Origin: Cochlodiniinecator piscidefendens
Lineage (GTDB): Bacteria > Pseudomonadota > Alphaproteobacteria > Rhodobacterales > Rhodobacteraceae
Length of the DNA: 64,000 nt
Direction: 5' to 3'
Assembly (NCBI RefSeq): GCF_011326755.1
Contig: NZ_JAAOIE010000005.1
Location: 62,001-126,000 of the forward strand
Every line of letters starts with the position of its first letter. Positions within the stretch are counted from its first letter, which is position 1. Under the pieces are notes generated by a model that saw only the letters and a list, made by a program, of their open reading frames with translations, made no database searches and had not been told where the DNA came from. Positions 28,569-37,732 of the stretch are shown here, piece by piece. The position numbers and the translations under genes are program-made.

Positions 28569-28978
28569 TCTGCGTCACCTTCCGGAGTGTCGAGGTCGCG
28601 TTTGACGTCGTCAAGGTTCAGCAGGCGATGAGTTTCTTCCATCTGATCAAATGTTTCATCAATCTGAAACCGGATCTCAGGCGAATGTTTCAGCGCCATG
28701 GTTTTGGTCAGGGTTTTGCGGATCTCATGACGATTGCGACGCAGGGCTGACAGCGCCTCTTCGGCGTTTTTTCCGCCAAGGGGCAAGATAAACGCAGTCG
28801 CGATCTTAAGATCAGGGGAGGTACGAACCTCGCCCACGGTGATGGGGAAGCGGGCGAGATCTGGATCGTGGAGGTCCCCACGCATCAACAGATCAGACAA
28901 GGACCGCCGGATGAGTTCGCCTACTCTGAGCTGTCGCTGCGACGGCCCACGGGCGCTGAGATGTGAATTCTTAGCCAT
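28565..28978 (-). CDS. rbfA: Ribosome-binding factor A
   Basis: 137-aa KH-like 30S maturation factor. The N-terminal block PSQRQLRVGELIRRSLSDLL, the central ITVGEVRTSPDLKIATAFI and the helix ALRRNRHEIRKTL are characteristic. First gene of the minus-strand rbfA-DUF2233-truB-rluE unit, divergent from dapB. Confidence 0.93.
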   Translation of the reverse strand: MAKNSHLSARGPSQRQLRVGELIRRSLSDLLMRGDLHDPDLARFPITVGEVRTSPDLKIATAFILPLGGKNAEEALSALRRNRHEIRKTLTKTMALKHSPEIRFQIDETFDQMEETHRLLNLDDVKRDLDTPEGDAE

Positions 28979-29080
28979 ATCCCCCCTTTAAGCCTGTTAA
29001 AAGAATTGGGCAAGCGAGGCTTTAAATAAAGGCGCAATCGGGCTATCGGTTGCACAAACGTAGTGAAAAGAGAGACCAAG

Positions 29081-29890
29081 ATGAGCGAATTGCCAGGGAT
29101 TGTGATTACTGGGGCGTCTGGCCGGATGGGGCAGATGTTGATCCAAACCGTATTGGAAAGCCCGGCGGCGAAGCTTGTTGGGGTGGTGGAGCGCGAAGGC
29201 CACGACTGGGTTGGTCAAGATGTGGGTGTCGCCATGGGCGGCGCTGCGGTTGGTGTTGCTGTGACGGATGATGCGCTAGAGGCATTCGCTAAAGCGCAGG
29301 CGGTGATTGATTTTACCTCGCCCGAGGCCACGATGGGATTTGCCCATTTGGCGGCCCAAGCGCGCGCGGTTCATGTGATTGGCACAACCGGCATGGGGCC
29401 TGAGCATCTGGAAAAAATCCGACTGGCCGCGCGCCATGCAACTGTGGTGCGGGCCGGAAACATGAGCCTTGGCGTTAATCTATTGGTGCAATTGACCAAA
29501 AAGGTTGCTGCCGCATTGGACGAAGACTTTGACATTGAGGTTGTAGAGGCACACCACCATCACAAAGTGGATGCGCCGTCGGGCACGGCATTGATGCTGG
29601 GCGAAGCTGCCGCCGAAGGGCGTGGGGTTAATTTGGATGACGTTGCGGACCGTAGCCGCGACGGGATCACCGGTGCGCGTGAACGGGGACATATCGGATT
29701 TTCAAACATTCGGGGCGGCGACATCGTGGGCGAACATGATGTGATGTTCCTAAGTGCGGGTGAACGTATTGTTCTTCGCCACATGGCCACAGACCGCCGC
29801 ATTTTCGCACGTGGCGCGCTTAAGGCCGCACTGTGGGGGCAGGGACGTAAGCCCGGCGAGTATGATATGATGGATGTGCTTGGATTATAA
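29081..29890 (+). CDS. dapB: 4-hydroxy-tetrahydrodipicolinate reductase
   Basis: DapB (269 aa) of lysine/diaminopimelate synthesis. NAD(P)H-binding motif GASGRMG at residues 11-17; the active-site signature [15 protein letters not shown] at 156-170 carries the catalytic His and Lys. Also [10 protein letters not shown] and GTTGMG, as expected. The frame opens at 29063, but the ATG at 29081 gives the usual N-terminus. Followed by a strong terminator convergent with a small XRE regulator. Confidence 0.96.
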   Translation: MSELPGIVITGASGRMGQMLIQTVLESPAAKLVGVVEREGHDWVGQDVGVAMGGAAVGVAVTDDALEAFAKAQAVIDFTSPEATMGFAHLAAQARAVHVIGTTGMGPEHLEKIRLAARHATVVRAGNMSLGVNLLVQLTKKVAAALDEDFDIEVVEAHHHHKVDAPSGTALMLGEAAAEGRGVNLDDVADRSRDGITGARERGHIGFSNIRGGDIVGEHDVMFLSAGERIVLRHMATDRRIFARGALKAALWGQGRKPGEYDMMDVLGL

Positions 29891-29934
29891 GTAATCCCGG
29901 TGGACCCTTTTTTGGTGAACACCCCCGTCAAAAA

Positions 29935-29974
29935 CAAACACCCCGTCAATCGTGAAGGATCGACGGGGTGTTTG
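29935..29974. terminator. Bidirectional terminator after dapB
   Basis: Thirteen-base-pair stem CAAACACCCCGTC / GACGGGGTGTTTG between convergent dapB and the XRE gene. Confidence 0.88.
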
Positions 29975-29994
29975 TTATTCGTTTTAGTGATCGT

Positions 29995-30387
29995 CTAGTC
30001 GATATCTTTTAACCGATTTTCGAGTTTGGTGAGTTTATCAAGTGCGCCGGAAAGCGTTTCTTTGAGCTGCGCTATCTCACCAAGGGCATCGTTTACGCCT
30101 TCGGGGCGTTGATGGGTATCGGCAACTTGGCTGGTTCCGTTTCCTTCGCCGCTGATCAACCAAACGAGAGAGACGTTTAGCAAGCCTGCCAGCAATTGAA
30201 TGCGGTTGGCGCGCGGTGAGGTTTCATCATTTTCCCAAGCTTGGACACCTTCGGGCGTAAAGGCTAATTTTTCGGCCAGACCCTCTATGGTTAGGCCTTT
30301 GGCGAGGCGGGCTGCCTCAAGCCGATCGCCAAAGGTGGCGACGGATTCGTTGAAGTGATCTTTTGATAGTTCGATCGTGTCAGACAT
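29995..30387 (-). CDS. XRE-family transcriptional regulator
   Basis: 130-aa protein with an N-terminal Cro/C1 helix-turn-helix (about 20-78: LEAARLAKGLTIEGLAEKLA, then VQAWENDETSPRANRIQLL) and a C-terminal coiled-coil tail (LGEIAQLKETLSGALDKLTK) that may dimerise the protein. No ligand domain. Divergent from the NmrA-type gene; regulation of that gene or itself is possible. Confidence 0.82.
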   Translation of the reverse strand: MSDTIELSKDHFNESVATFGDRLEAARLAKGLTIEGLAEKLAFTPEGVQAWENDETSPRANRIQLLAGLLNVSLVWLISGEGNGTSQVADTHQRPEGVNDALGEIAQLKETLSGALDKLTKLENRLKDID

Positions 30388-30600
30388 TATTTGGCTCCGT
30401 GAGCTTTTTGTTTTTGCTGCATATTCAACCTAGACGTTTGGGAGCAAAGAAGCAAATTTGCGCGCTTTGGGCGGTGAAACTTGGTTCGGTTGATGGGTGA
30501 TGAACGTCATATTGGACCTATAAATCTAACCGGGTGGGTCTTGTTTAACGCACAAAATCAGAGCAGATGGGCGCAGAATGTGAAAACGGAGACTCCTATC

Positions 30601-31572
30601 ATGTCTAAACAAGTTGTGCTCGTTACCTCTGCGACGGGTCGTATTGGTCGGGAGCTGGTTGCTCGGCTGGCTGCAAATGCTGATTTCACCGTGCGGGCCT
30701 GTTATTTTAGCGATGACAAAGCGGCGCAGTTGACCGCGCTGGGCGCGGATGAGGTTGTGAAGTTTGATCTGTCCAATCCTGGGACATGGGCAGCCGCGCT
30801 TGAGGGTGTGTCTGCGGTTTATTCCGCGTCGCTTGATCCGATGCTGGACGGGCATTTGGCGTTTTGCAAAGAATTGGGCAAGCGTAAGGCTGACATCAAA
30901 CATGTGGTCCGCGTGAGTTGCATGGGGGCGGACACCAACACGGCGTCTTATGATGCTGAGACCCACGCGTCGCGCGCTGGTGCGGGTATTCCATTGATGT
31001 TGCAGCACTACTGGTGGGGCGAAAAGGCGTTGATTGACGCGGGGCTGACAGTTACCGCATTGCGCAATAATTTTTTCATGAACCACCTGCTGAAAACTGA
31101 TTGTGATGCGATCGCGGCTGAGGGCTGTTTCAGCAACCCGCTGGGCGAGATGCGCAATTCATTTGTGGCAACACGCGATATAGCAGAAGCCGCTGAAGTT
31201 GTGTTGCGCGAAGGGCCCGCGCGCCATGGTAATAAATTTTACGACCTCACCGGCCCTGTGCCGCAATCCATGGCAGAAATCGCTGCCGACCTTGGCCGTG
31301 CGATGGGCAAAGAGATCACCTATAATGCGCAATCCATGGTGGAGTTTGAGGCAGATTTCGGCAGCACCCGCGCGGAGTTTTTCGAATATCTGACCAATGG
31401 GTTCTACACCCGCAGCAGCCCGGATTTCTACAATCTGACAGGGCATAAGCCGACGTCGTATTACGACTACCTGACAACCAAAGGCGCGAGTGGCGAAACC
31501 GGGCTAGAGGAACTGTGGCAGGGCAACCTGTGGAAAAAAGGCGAAGACGCGATGAAAGACGCGGTGAAGTAA
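30601..31572 (+). CDS. NmrA-like NAD(P)-binding protein
   Basis: 323-aa atypical short-chain dehydrogenase of the NmrA/SDRa group. The Rossmann motif is in VLVTSATGRIGRELVARLA at the N-terminus. No Tyr-x-x-x-Lys pair typical of active SDRs is obvious, so it may be a redox sensor or an isomerase/reductase of the azoreductase-like clade. The ATG at 30601 follows GGAGAC; the longer upstream frame lacks support. Monocistronic by position. Confidence 0.78.
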   Translation: MSKQVVLVTSATGRIGRELVARLAANADFTVRACYFSDDKAAQLTALGADEVVKFDLSNPGTWAAALEGVSAVYSASLDPMLDGHLAFCKELGKRKADIKHVVRVSCMGADTNTASYDAETHASRAGAGIPLMLQHYWWGEKALIDAGLTVTALRNNFFMNHLLKTDCDAIAAEGCFSNPLGEMRNSFVATRDIAEAAEVVLREGPARHGNKFYDLTGPVPQSMAEIAADLGRAMGKEITYNAQSMVEFEADFGSTRAEFFEYLTNGFYTRSSPDFYNLTGHKPTSYYDYLTTKGASGETGLEELWQGNLWKKGEDAMKDAVK

Positions 31573-31725
31573 GTTTTGAAACGGCCCCACTGCTGAATTT
31601 TGGGTGGTGGGGCTGTTTGGTTGGGTTTCAATGTTTGGTACGGGGTGAACGTCGAGATCGATCCTCTAGATGATTGATGCCGCTGCAAGCTACGGCAAAA
31701 GCAAACGCGGTTTCGAAAATTCAGT

Positions 31726-32172
31726 TTACCCCTCCATGATGAATATGCGGTTTTGCGTACGGTCGAATATTAATAAAATTGAACCCATATTGGAGAACGC
31801 GCCGTCAATGTTTTCGACAAAATCCCAGATGCTTGAATGTCCTGTTAATTCTATCAGGTCCGTCGTCCAACATTTACTCTGAGAGCCTAGTATTCGATAC
31901 ACAATTGAGTTTTCTCTGACGTGGTCACTTATTGGAAATTGCGACCATCTTTCAAAGCCTTGCGGCAATTCTACGTCGGGCGGATCGTAAGTGTTGGAAA
32001 GGGAATACCCGGCAATGGCGCAGCTAAACCAAACTCTTTCTGAAAGCAGCTCGGACGAAGTGTTTTGAGTAATTGGTAGGTATTTACGGAATTCGTCACC
32101 ATCAAATTCATCGCAACCTGAAAGAATTGTTACGACGCCCAAAAGCAAAGTATACCAGAGTGATTTGAACAT
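31726..32172 (-). CDS. Hypothetical lipoprotein
   Basis: Not recognised. 148 aa from the chosen Met; the N-terminus is a clear lipoprotein signal (WYTLLLGVVTILSGC, lipid-acceptor Cys20) followed by an acidic stretch (DEFDGDEF). Three further Cys occur in the mature part. The frame starts earlier (32238), but only the inner Met gives a proper signal peptide. Base composition is more A+T-rich than its neighbours, compatible with recent acquisition. Confidence 0.6.
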   Translation of the reverse strand: MFKSLWYTLLLGVVTILSGCDEFDGDEFRKYLPITQNTSSELLSERVWFSCAIAGYSLSNTYDPPDVELPQGFERWSQFPISDHVRENSIVYRILGSQSKCWTTDLIELTGHSSIWDFVENIDGAFSNMGSILLIFDRTQNRIFIMEG

Positions 32173-32318
32173 GCAGTTGTATTTCCCTTGGGGCGTTGTG
32201 ACGCAATCAGACCTGATTTTGAAAGGTTGCATGCGCACCCGACATTAATCGACCCCGATGCGCAATAGAGTGCGGACTGTTTAGGGGGATGCTGAACAGC
32301 CCATGATCCTGTGTTCAG

Positions 32319-32735
32319 CTACTCTTCTCGTCCGGGTTCGTTTGGGTTGCTTGAGAAAAGCGCGATTTTATTGCCTTGGGGATCACGAAGGTAGCTGACG
32401 TAAAAATGCGGCCCATATGCGGCGCGAAATCCGGGCTGGCCTTCGTCCAAGCCACCAGCGGCAATTGCGGCAGCGTGAAGATCGCGGACCTGTTGTTGGC
32501 TGCGCGCTTCGAACGCGGTCATGGTGCCGTTTCCGGCTGAGGCCGGTTGCCCGTCAAAGGTGGGTTTCACATAGAAATCTGGCAGGACTGGGGACTGACC
32601 CGGTGGAACAGGCAGGGCATAACTGAGACCCTCCGACCCTTCCTTCAGCCCATACCCAAGGGCAGGAAGGAAGGCCGAATAAAACCGTTTCGCAAGAGCG
32701 ATGTCATCGGCACCGACGGTGACGTAGGCAATCAT
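32319..32735 (-). CDS. VOC-superfamily (glyoxalase/bleomycin-resistance fold) protein
   Basis: 138-aa single VOC module: IAYVTVGADDIALAKRFYSA at the start, FYVKPTFDGQPASAGNGT in the middle and FYVSYLRDPQGNKIALFS at the end. Two beta-alpha-beta-beta-beta units fit the length. The subgroup resembles lactoylglutathione-lyase-like proteins of unknown substrate. The Met at 32735 (frame opens at 32786) gives the family N-terminus. Confidence 0.8.
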   Translation of the reverse strand: MIAYVTVGADDIALAKRFYSAFLPALGYGLKEGSEGLSYALPVPPGQSPVLPDFYVKPTFDGQPASAGNGTMTAFEARSQQQVRDLHAAAIAAGGLDEGQPGFRAAYGPHFYVSYLRDPQGNKIALFSSNPNEPGREE

Positions 32736-32785
32736 GCTGCATGGTCCTTTCAGACATCTGGTTAATAACTGAATACAATGTAGCA

Positions 32786-32811
32786 CGCATCCCCCGTGAC
32801 TGGGGGATGCG
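32786..32811 (-). terminator. Stem-loop after the second aldehyde dehydrogenase
   Basis: Perfect 10-bp stem CGCATCCCCC / GGGGGATGCG between the ALDH stop and the VOC start. No good T run on the minus strand, so termination may be partial. Confidence 0.45.
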
Positions 32812-32822
32812 CTGTCGTTTTC

Positions 32823-34244
32823 CTAGAAATGCAGCGTTTTGATTTCTTGGTAGTCTTCGAGCCCGTGCATGCCGCCTTCGCGGCCGTTACCGGATTGTTT
32901 GTAACCGCCAAAGGGGGAGCCGTAGTTAAAGCCTCCGCCGTTGATATGCACCGCACCCGCGCGCAGGCGGGCCGCAACGCGTTCGGCGCGTTCGGGGTCA
33001 CCGGTTTGTAGATATGCGGCCAGTCCGTAAGGCGTGTCATTGGCCATGCGAATGGCGTCGGCCTCTGTGTCAAAGAGGATCATGACCAGAACCGGGCCAA
33101 AGATTTCCTGCTGGGCGATGTCCATATCGTTGCTGACATCTGAAAACACGGTTGGGCGGGTGTACCAACCTTTGTCAAACCCTTCGGGACGTCCAAGCCC
33201 GCCTGCAAGCAGGGTTGCGCCCTCATCAATGCCAAGCTGGATCATGGTTTGAACGCGGTCATATTGGATTTGATCAAAGAGAGGGCCGATGTGATCGCCT
33301 TCTTTGGCGGGATCACCCACGGTTTGCCCGTTTGCGGCGGCTTTGGCGATTTCGACAGCGCGATCATAGCAGGACCGTTCCACCAGCATCCGCGTTGGGG
33401 CATCGCAGCTTTGGCCTGTGTTATACATGCATTCAAGAACGGAGGCGGAAACCTTTTCTTCGAGATCACAATCGGCAAAGACGATGTTGGGGGATTTCCC
33501 GCCCAATTCAAGCGTGACACGTTTTACCGTATCGGCGGCGTCTTTGGTCAAGGCGATGCCCGCACGGGTCGATCCGGTGAAGGACATCATATCAACGTCA
33601 GGGTGGCGCGACAGGCCCGCGCCAACGGTTAAACCATCCCCATGCAAGAGGTTAAACACGCCTGCAGGATACCCGGCATCGTGGATCAGCTGGGCATAGA
33701 CACTCGCGGACATTGGGGTGTGTTCAGAAGGTTTCAGGATTGACGTACAGCCCGTCGCCAAAGCCGGAAGAACCTTGAGCGCGATTTGGTTGATCGGCCA
33801 GTTCCACGGGGTGATTAACCCGCAAACGCCAATGGGTTCACGCACAACAATATCGCCATTTGTCAGTGTTTCGCGCAGTTCTTGGGTTTTTAGGGCCTCT
33901 AGGATGCCCTGTAGGTGTCCAACCGCGGCATCGGCCTGCACATCGCGTGACATTGAAATCGGCGCGCCCATTTCGGCGGACATGGCTTGGGCCAATTCTT
34001 CGCGACGTTCTTCGCTGAGTACCAATAGCCGTTCAAGCAGGGCGATGCGTTCATCGCGGCTGGTTTGGGAAAAGCTTTCAAAGGCGCGTTTCGCTGCGGC
34101 GACGGCATTATCAACGTCGATTTTATCACCTAGAATAATCTTTCCGATTTCTTCGGTTGTAGCGGGATTTAAAACGGGGAAGGTCGTCGTTGAGTGCGGA
34201 GTAACCCATTGCCCATCGATATAGAATTTCTGAAGGTTTTGCAT
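32823..34244 (-). CDS. NAD(P)-dependent aldehyde dehydrogenase (copy 2)
   Basis: ALDH of 473 aa with Glu246 (LELGGK) and nucleophile Cys280 (GQSCDAPTR) and the oxyanion Asn in TPWNWPINQ. Strongly similar in motifs and tail (GSPFGGYKQSGNGREGG) to the enzyme at 16259, so they are paralogues of the same subfamily with probable broad or unknown aldehyde specificity. A NYN-domain gene precedes it at a distance on the same strand; no obvious operon partner. Confidence 0.92.
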   Translation of the reverse strand: MQNLQKFYIDGQWVTPHSTTTFPVLNPATTEEIGKIILGDKIDVDNAVAAAKRAFESFSQTSRDERIALLERLLVLSEERREELAQAMSAEMGAPISMSRDVQADAAVGHLQGILEALKTQELRETLTNGDIVVREPIGVCGLITPWNWPINQIALKVLPALATGCTSILKPSEHTPMSASVYAQLIHDAGYPAGVFNLLHGDGLTVGAGLSRHPDVDMMSFTGSTRAGIALTKDAADTVKRVTLELGGKSPNIVFADCDLEEKVSASVLECMYNTGQSCDAPTRMLVERSCYDRAVEIAKAAANGQTVGDPAKEGDHIGPLFDQIQYDRVQTMIQLGIDEGATLLAGGLGRPEGFDKGWYTRPTVFSDVSNDMDIAQQEIFGPVLVMILFDTEADAIRMANDTPYGLAAYLQTGDPERAERVAARLRAGAVHINGGGFNYGSPFGGYKQSGNGREGGMHGLEDYQEIKTLHF

Positions 34245-34376
34245 GTTGTGTCTCGCGTGCCTTTATAGGTTGGTCGGGTGCGCACTATGGACGTGGCCAT
34301 ATCCTTGAACGTTAGGTTTTGGACTTTGATCTGAGCATATATAAAAGCGACCTGATAGGTGCAACGCGCGCATTTT

Positions 34377-35033
34377 TCAATTTTGCCGCTGTCGCTTTGG
34401 CCGGTGTGGTTTGCGCTTTTTCCGGCGCTCAGCACGCCATATGACAGTGCCTTCCTTCCAATCACCTTTTACCAGTAGGTCACGTTGATTGAGGATTGGA
34501 AATTCCTCTTTCCAGTCGAGAAATCGATCGTTGGTGACGATTTTCAATTTGTCGCGCGTGGCATGAGGCAGAAGCAATGCATCGGCTGTTGTGCGGCTGG
34601 GGGCGATGAACACACGGTTGGGGGGCAATCCGATTGCGCCGCTGATTGCGGGGAGGGACGAGGGACGCCCCCACAGTTTATAGCCGTAATTCGCGTCAAA
34701 ATAGACGATTGGGACGTGCCCCTGTTTTTTGAGTGAGTTCAAAACATGTGTGAGAACCATTACTGAAGGATCGCCGCCCCAATGCATAACGTTTGAGCCA
34801 TCTACAAGAATAGCATTGGCCGGGGATTTAGGTGCGTTGGAAGGCGTGGTTCGGGGGCGTGGTTGCTGTGGACCGAGCCTGACACTTAGCCACCACAGTA
34901 TGCAGGACCCGATAGTGGCCATGCCAAAAAATGTTAGCGAGTAGAGTCTAACCGTTCCGTCATCGAGGCCAACATACAAAATGAAACACAGGACAATAAG
35001 TGCAAGAGACTGCAGTTCGAAATAACGTTTCAT
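34377..35033 (-). CDS. Membrane-anchored NYN/Zc3h12a-like ribonuclease domain protein
   Basis: 218-aa protein with two N-terminal membrane helices (about 8-22 and 32-50), a Pro-rich linker (55-72), then a PIN-like NYN domain of the Zc3h12a/Regnase type. Acidic residues expected to bind metal are visible: Asp78 in ILVDGSNVMHWGG, Asp113 in VYFDANYGYKLWG, an Asp in TTADALLLPHA and Asp residues in VTNDRFLDWKEEFP. The C-terminus is very basic, suiting RNA binding. Such inner-membrane NYN proteins in alphaproteobacteria are uncharacterised; RNA cleavage is inferred from the fold. Confidence 0.75.
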   Translation of the reverse strand: MKRYFELQSLALIVLCFILYVGLDDGTVRLYSLTFFGMATIGSCILWWLSVRLGPQQPRPRTTPSNAPKSPANAILVDGSNVMHWGGDPSVMVLTHVLNSLKKQGHVPIVYFDANYGYKLWGRPSSLPAISGAIGLPPNRVFIAPSRTTADALLLPHATRDKLKIVTNDRFLDWKEEFPILNQRDLLVKGDWKEGTVIWRAERRKKRKPHRPKRQRQN

Positions 35034-35263
35034 ACCAATACGCTTCTTTAAAATGTTAATAAGGTGAACTTATAAAATGATACTATGTGCAGCGCTATAA
35101 CTTAGCACTACTTTTTACAACCTATGGGTATGTGGTCAGGCGTAATAGAGTGTGATTGTATATTGGTTACGATCCCATCGAAGTATTGAGTGTGTGCGAT
35201 GCTCAATGCCGGTAGCCGCAAAAGATTTGATGTCCAACCTAGCATTCCACACAAAAAGGGGTG

Positions 35264-35779
35264 CTACCACTCGTATATAGCCATCTCGTCGGCCTCGATT
35301 GAATATCCGGTTTGGCCGAGAGTGGTTGATTGCAATTGTGTGCGCATTGTCCCTGTGACCCATACGGGATCCCAGAGATTATCGCCCGGCCATGGCCGGG
35401 CGGACCTCACCATAACCAGTTGATTGCTTGGTGGTGGTGGCGTGTGAATGCAGGCCCCAATATACGGGACTAACATAAAATCAGTTACCCCAGCTAAGCT
35501 GATATCAAAGGGAATGATGAAACCGGGCATCTTGATATATGCCCCATTTAATTCCTCGTTTACCTTTACGCCGTTGGCATCATAAATCGGATTCCACAGA
35601 TCGTTGGCTTCATCCAACTCACCTTCACCAATGATTTCTGAATAAGGTACGCCTGGGGGAATAAGGTCGTCCCACGTGATTTCCCTTAGAGCTGCGGAGA
35701 ATGCATTTTGGGGCGCTGCTATTGAGGCTGACAAAAACAATAATGCAGATCTTCGGTTAAACATATGTGAGAATCCCAA
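35264..35779 (-). CDS. DUF3299 exported protein of the zinc-linked ABC cluster
   Basis: 171-aa DUF3299 protein with an N-terminal signal peptide (RRSALLFLSASIAAPQNAFSA). Core: ITWDDLIPPG, then YIKMPGFIIPFD, then FMLVPYIGACIHTPPPPSNQ, the last being the family's Cys/His signature, a plausible metal site. A second Met at 35764 may be the true start. It is the last gene of a four-gene minus-strand set (ZrgA, ATPase, permease, DUF3299) resembling the zinc-regulated zrg cluster of vibrios. Confidence 0.8.
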   Translation of the reverse strand: MGFSHMFNRRSALLFLSASIAAPQNAFSAALREITWDDLIPPGVPYSEIIGEGELDEANDLWNPIYDANGVKVNEELNGAYIKMPGFIIPFDISLAGVTDFMLVPYIGACIHTPPPPSNQLVMVRSARPWPGDNLWDPVWVTGTMRTQLQSTTLGQTGYSIEADEMAIYEW

Positions 35780-35788
35780 TGCTGAACA

Positions 35789-37039
35789 TCACGTTTTAAC
35801 CATCATACCATCTGATATGGATGTCTTATAGGCCCGAATGGCCGGGATCAGGCTCACAATAGCGCTAGCGCCGATTACAGCCAGAATAACCCAAATTTCG
35901 CGCTGCGTTGGCGCTTCAATAGGCAACCACAGGCCAAATGCCGAATCAATAATGGGTTGGGCTACGATTAGCCCGATATAAAGAAACGCTAAGCCAAGCA
36001 GCGCGCCCATAGCTGACATGAGCACTGCTTCGAAAACGAGCAACCCAACTATGAGCCTGGGACTCGCACCCATTGCGCGCAAAATCGCCATTTCGCGCCG
36101 TCGTTCACTCAAACTAGAAAAAATAGTTGCCATCATTCCGATCAAGGCGGTCACAATTACCATCATCGAGACAGCCAATAGTGCCGTTTCTGCAATTCCA
36201 ACGATGCCCCATAGGTCTTGTAACGCTACACCGGGTAAAATTGCCAATAATGGTTCTTGAGTATATTCATTGATTGCACGTTGCAGGGCGAAGGTTTGAA
36301 GCGGGCTTTCGACTCCGATAAGGGCGGCAGTAATCGCGTTTGGTGTTAGCTCCATCGCGCGGATTGCTTCAACCGAAGTGGACTGCCCGGATGCTTGTCT
36401 GCCACTTTGCCAATCTACATGGATTGCCTCGATGGCTTCTAAGCTAACCACAACGGTTCGGTCGACGGGTGTTCCTGTTTTTTCTAAAATGCCGGATATA
36501 CGAAAGGGTTGATCGTCATGCTCCGTGAATGAAGCAATCCCGTGAGCTACGACGATCGGGTCGCCAACATTGTAGCTTAACGTCGCGGCGACATCAGCAC
36601 CAATGACAGCGTCAAAGAGGTCGTCCATGACGAGGCCCTCAGCCGCTTCAAGAGATCGGCCTTGTCGATATTTATAGTGTTCAAAAAACGCCGCCGTGGT
36701 TCCCATAACCCGGAACTGGCGATGGCTGTCGCCCAGAGATATGGGCACAATCCAATCCACGTCAGGACGCGCTGCAATATCTTGATAGCTTTCCCAGGTT
36801 ACGTTGTTCGTCGCGTTACCAATACGAAACACTGAATAAAGCAATAACTGTACCGAGCCAGAACGCGCACCGACGATCAGATCGGTACCTGATATAGTAT
36901 CGCTAAAGCTGGCCTTAGCGCCTGTACGTATTTTCTCCACCCCAAGAAAGAGGGCCACAGACAGGGCTATTGCGAGAATTGTCATTCCAACTGTGAGGGC
37001 ACGTGCCGCGAGTGAGGCTAACGCGAGGCGGAAAATCAT
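35789..37039 (-). CDS. ABC transporter permease (FtsX/MacB fold)
   Basis: 416-aa permease with one N-terminal helix (ALTVGMTILAIALSVALFLGV), a large periplasmic domain (about 40-270) and three C-terminal helices, the MacB/FtsX/LolC topology. The RRREMAILRAMGASPRLIVG coupling segment is characteristic. Its ATG overlaps the ATPase stop by 4 nt. Such mechanotransmission ABC systems do not usually import solute themselves; here it may work on ZrgA or DUF3299 in the periplasm. Confidence 0.85.
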   Translation of the reverse strand: MIFRLALASLAARALTVGMTILAIALSVALFLGVEKIRTGAKASFSDTISGTDLIVGARSGSVQLLLYSVFRIGNATNNVTWESYQDIAARPDVDWIVPISLGDSHRQFRVMGTTAAFFEHYKYRQGRSLEAAEGLVMDDLFDAVIGADVAATLSYNVGDPIVVAHGIASFTEHDDQPFRISGILEKTGTPVDRTVVVSLEAIEAIHVDWQSGRQASGQSTSVEAIRAMELTPNAITAALIGVESPLQTFALQRAINEYTQEPLLAILPGVALQDLWGIVGIAETALLAVSMMVIVTALIGMMATIFSSLSERRREMAILRAMGASPRLIVGLLVFEAVLMSAMGALLGLAFLYIGLIVAQPIIDSAFGLWLPIEAPTQREIWVILAVIGASAIVSLIPAIRAYKTSISDGMMVKT

Positions 37040-37731
37040 ATTGTTGCCCTATCGATGTGTGCGATGTCGTCCATTCGTATCACGCGATCAAATCTCTCGC
37101 TTAACCTAGGATCATGGCTGACCATGAGCAGTGAGGAATTGTTGGCCAGCGTTTGCTGAAATAGCAGGTCAAGAAAGGCTGCCTGATTGTCTGCATCTAA
37201 CGCCGATGTGGGTTCATCTGCGATGATCAAGGGTGGTTGACCAATCAAAGCCCGCGCAACGGCTACGCGCTGCTGTTGCCCTACGCTTAAGGCATTCGAT
37301 TTGACGGCGACTATAGCAGACGGAAGACCAAGGTTTTTGCATAGGTCTTTGGCTTGAGCCCGGATGTTACCTGCGCGTTTACGACGTTCGGGTGCGAATT
37401 GCAGCGGTAGTAGGATATTGTCTAGGACGGTGCCAAAGGGCAGCAAGTTAAACTGCTGAAAAATTACGCCGATTTGTTCGGCTCGAAATCTATCGCGGGC
37501 GCCCCTAGTTAGGGCTGAGATTTCTGTTTCGCTAATATGAATTGTGCCTGTATCGGGTCGTATCGTTCCGCAGATCAGCGACAGCAGTGTGGATTTTCCA
37601 GATCCGCTCTCGCCAAGAAGTAGAACCGTTTCTCCTGCTTCAATACTGAATTCGGGCACGGACAGGGAAAACCCCGTCCGACCGGGCCAGTGAAATTGAA
37701 CACCAGAGATATTTAGGATGGGTTGAGTCAC
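37036..37731 (-). CDS. ABC transporter ATP-binding protein (LolD/MacB type)
   Basis: 231-aa ATPase. Walker A GESGSGKST at residues 40-48, Q-loop in IFQQFNLLPFGTVLDN, signature LSVGQQQRVA and Walker B LIIADEPTSALD are all intact. No ATG suits the start: the annotated frame opens at 37794 inside the upstream gene, while a GTG at 37731, one base after the zrgA stop, yields the usual N-terminus (QPILNISGVQFHW). Paired with the downstream FtsX-type permease. Confidence 0.9.
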   Translation of the reverse strand: MTQPILNISGVQFHWPGRTGFSLSVPEFSIEAGETVLLLGESGSGKSTLLSLICGTIRPDTGTIHISETEISALTRGARDRFRAEQIGVIFQQFNLLPFGTVLDNILLPLQFAPERRKRAGNIRAQAKDLCKNLGLPSAIVAVKSNALSVGQQQRVAVARALIGQPPLIIADEPTSALDADNQAAFLDLLFQQTLANNSSLLMVSHDPRLSERFDRVIRMDDIAHIDRATI

Positions 37732-37732
37732 C

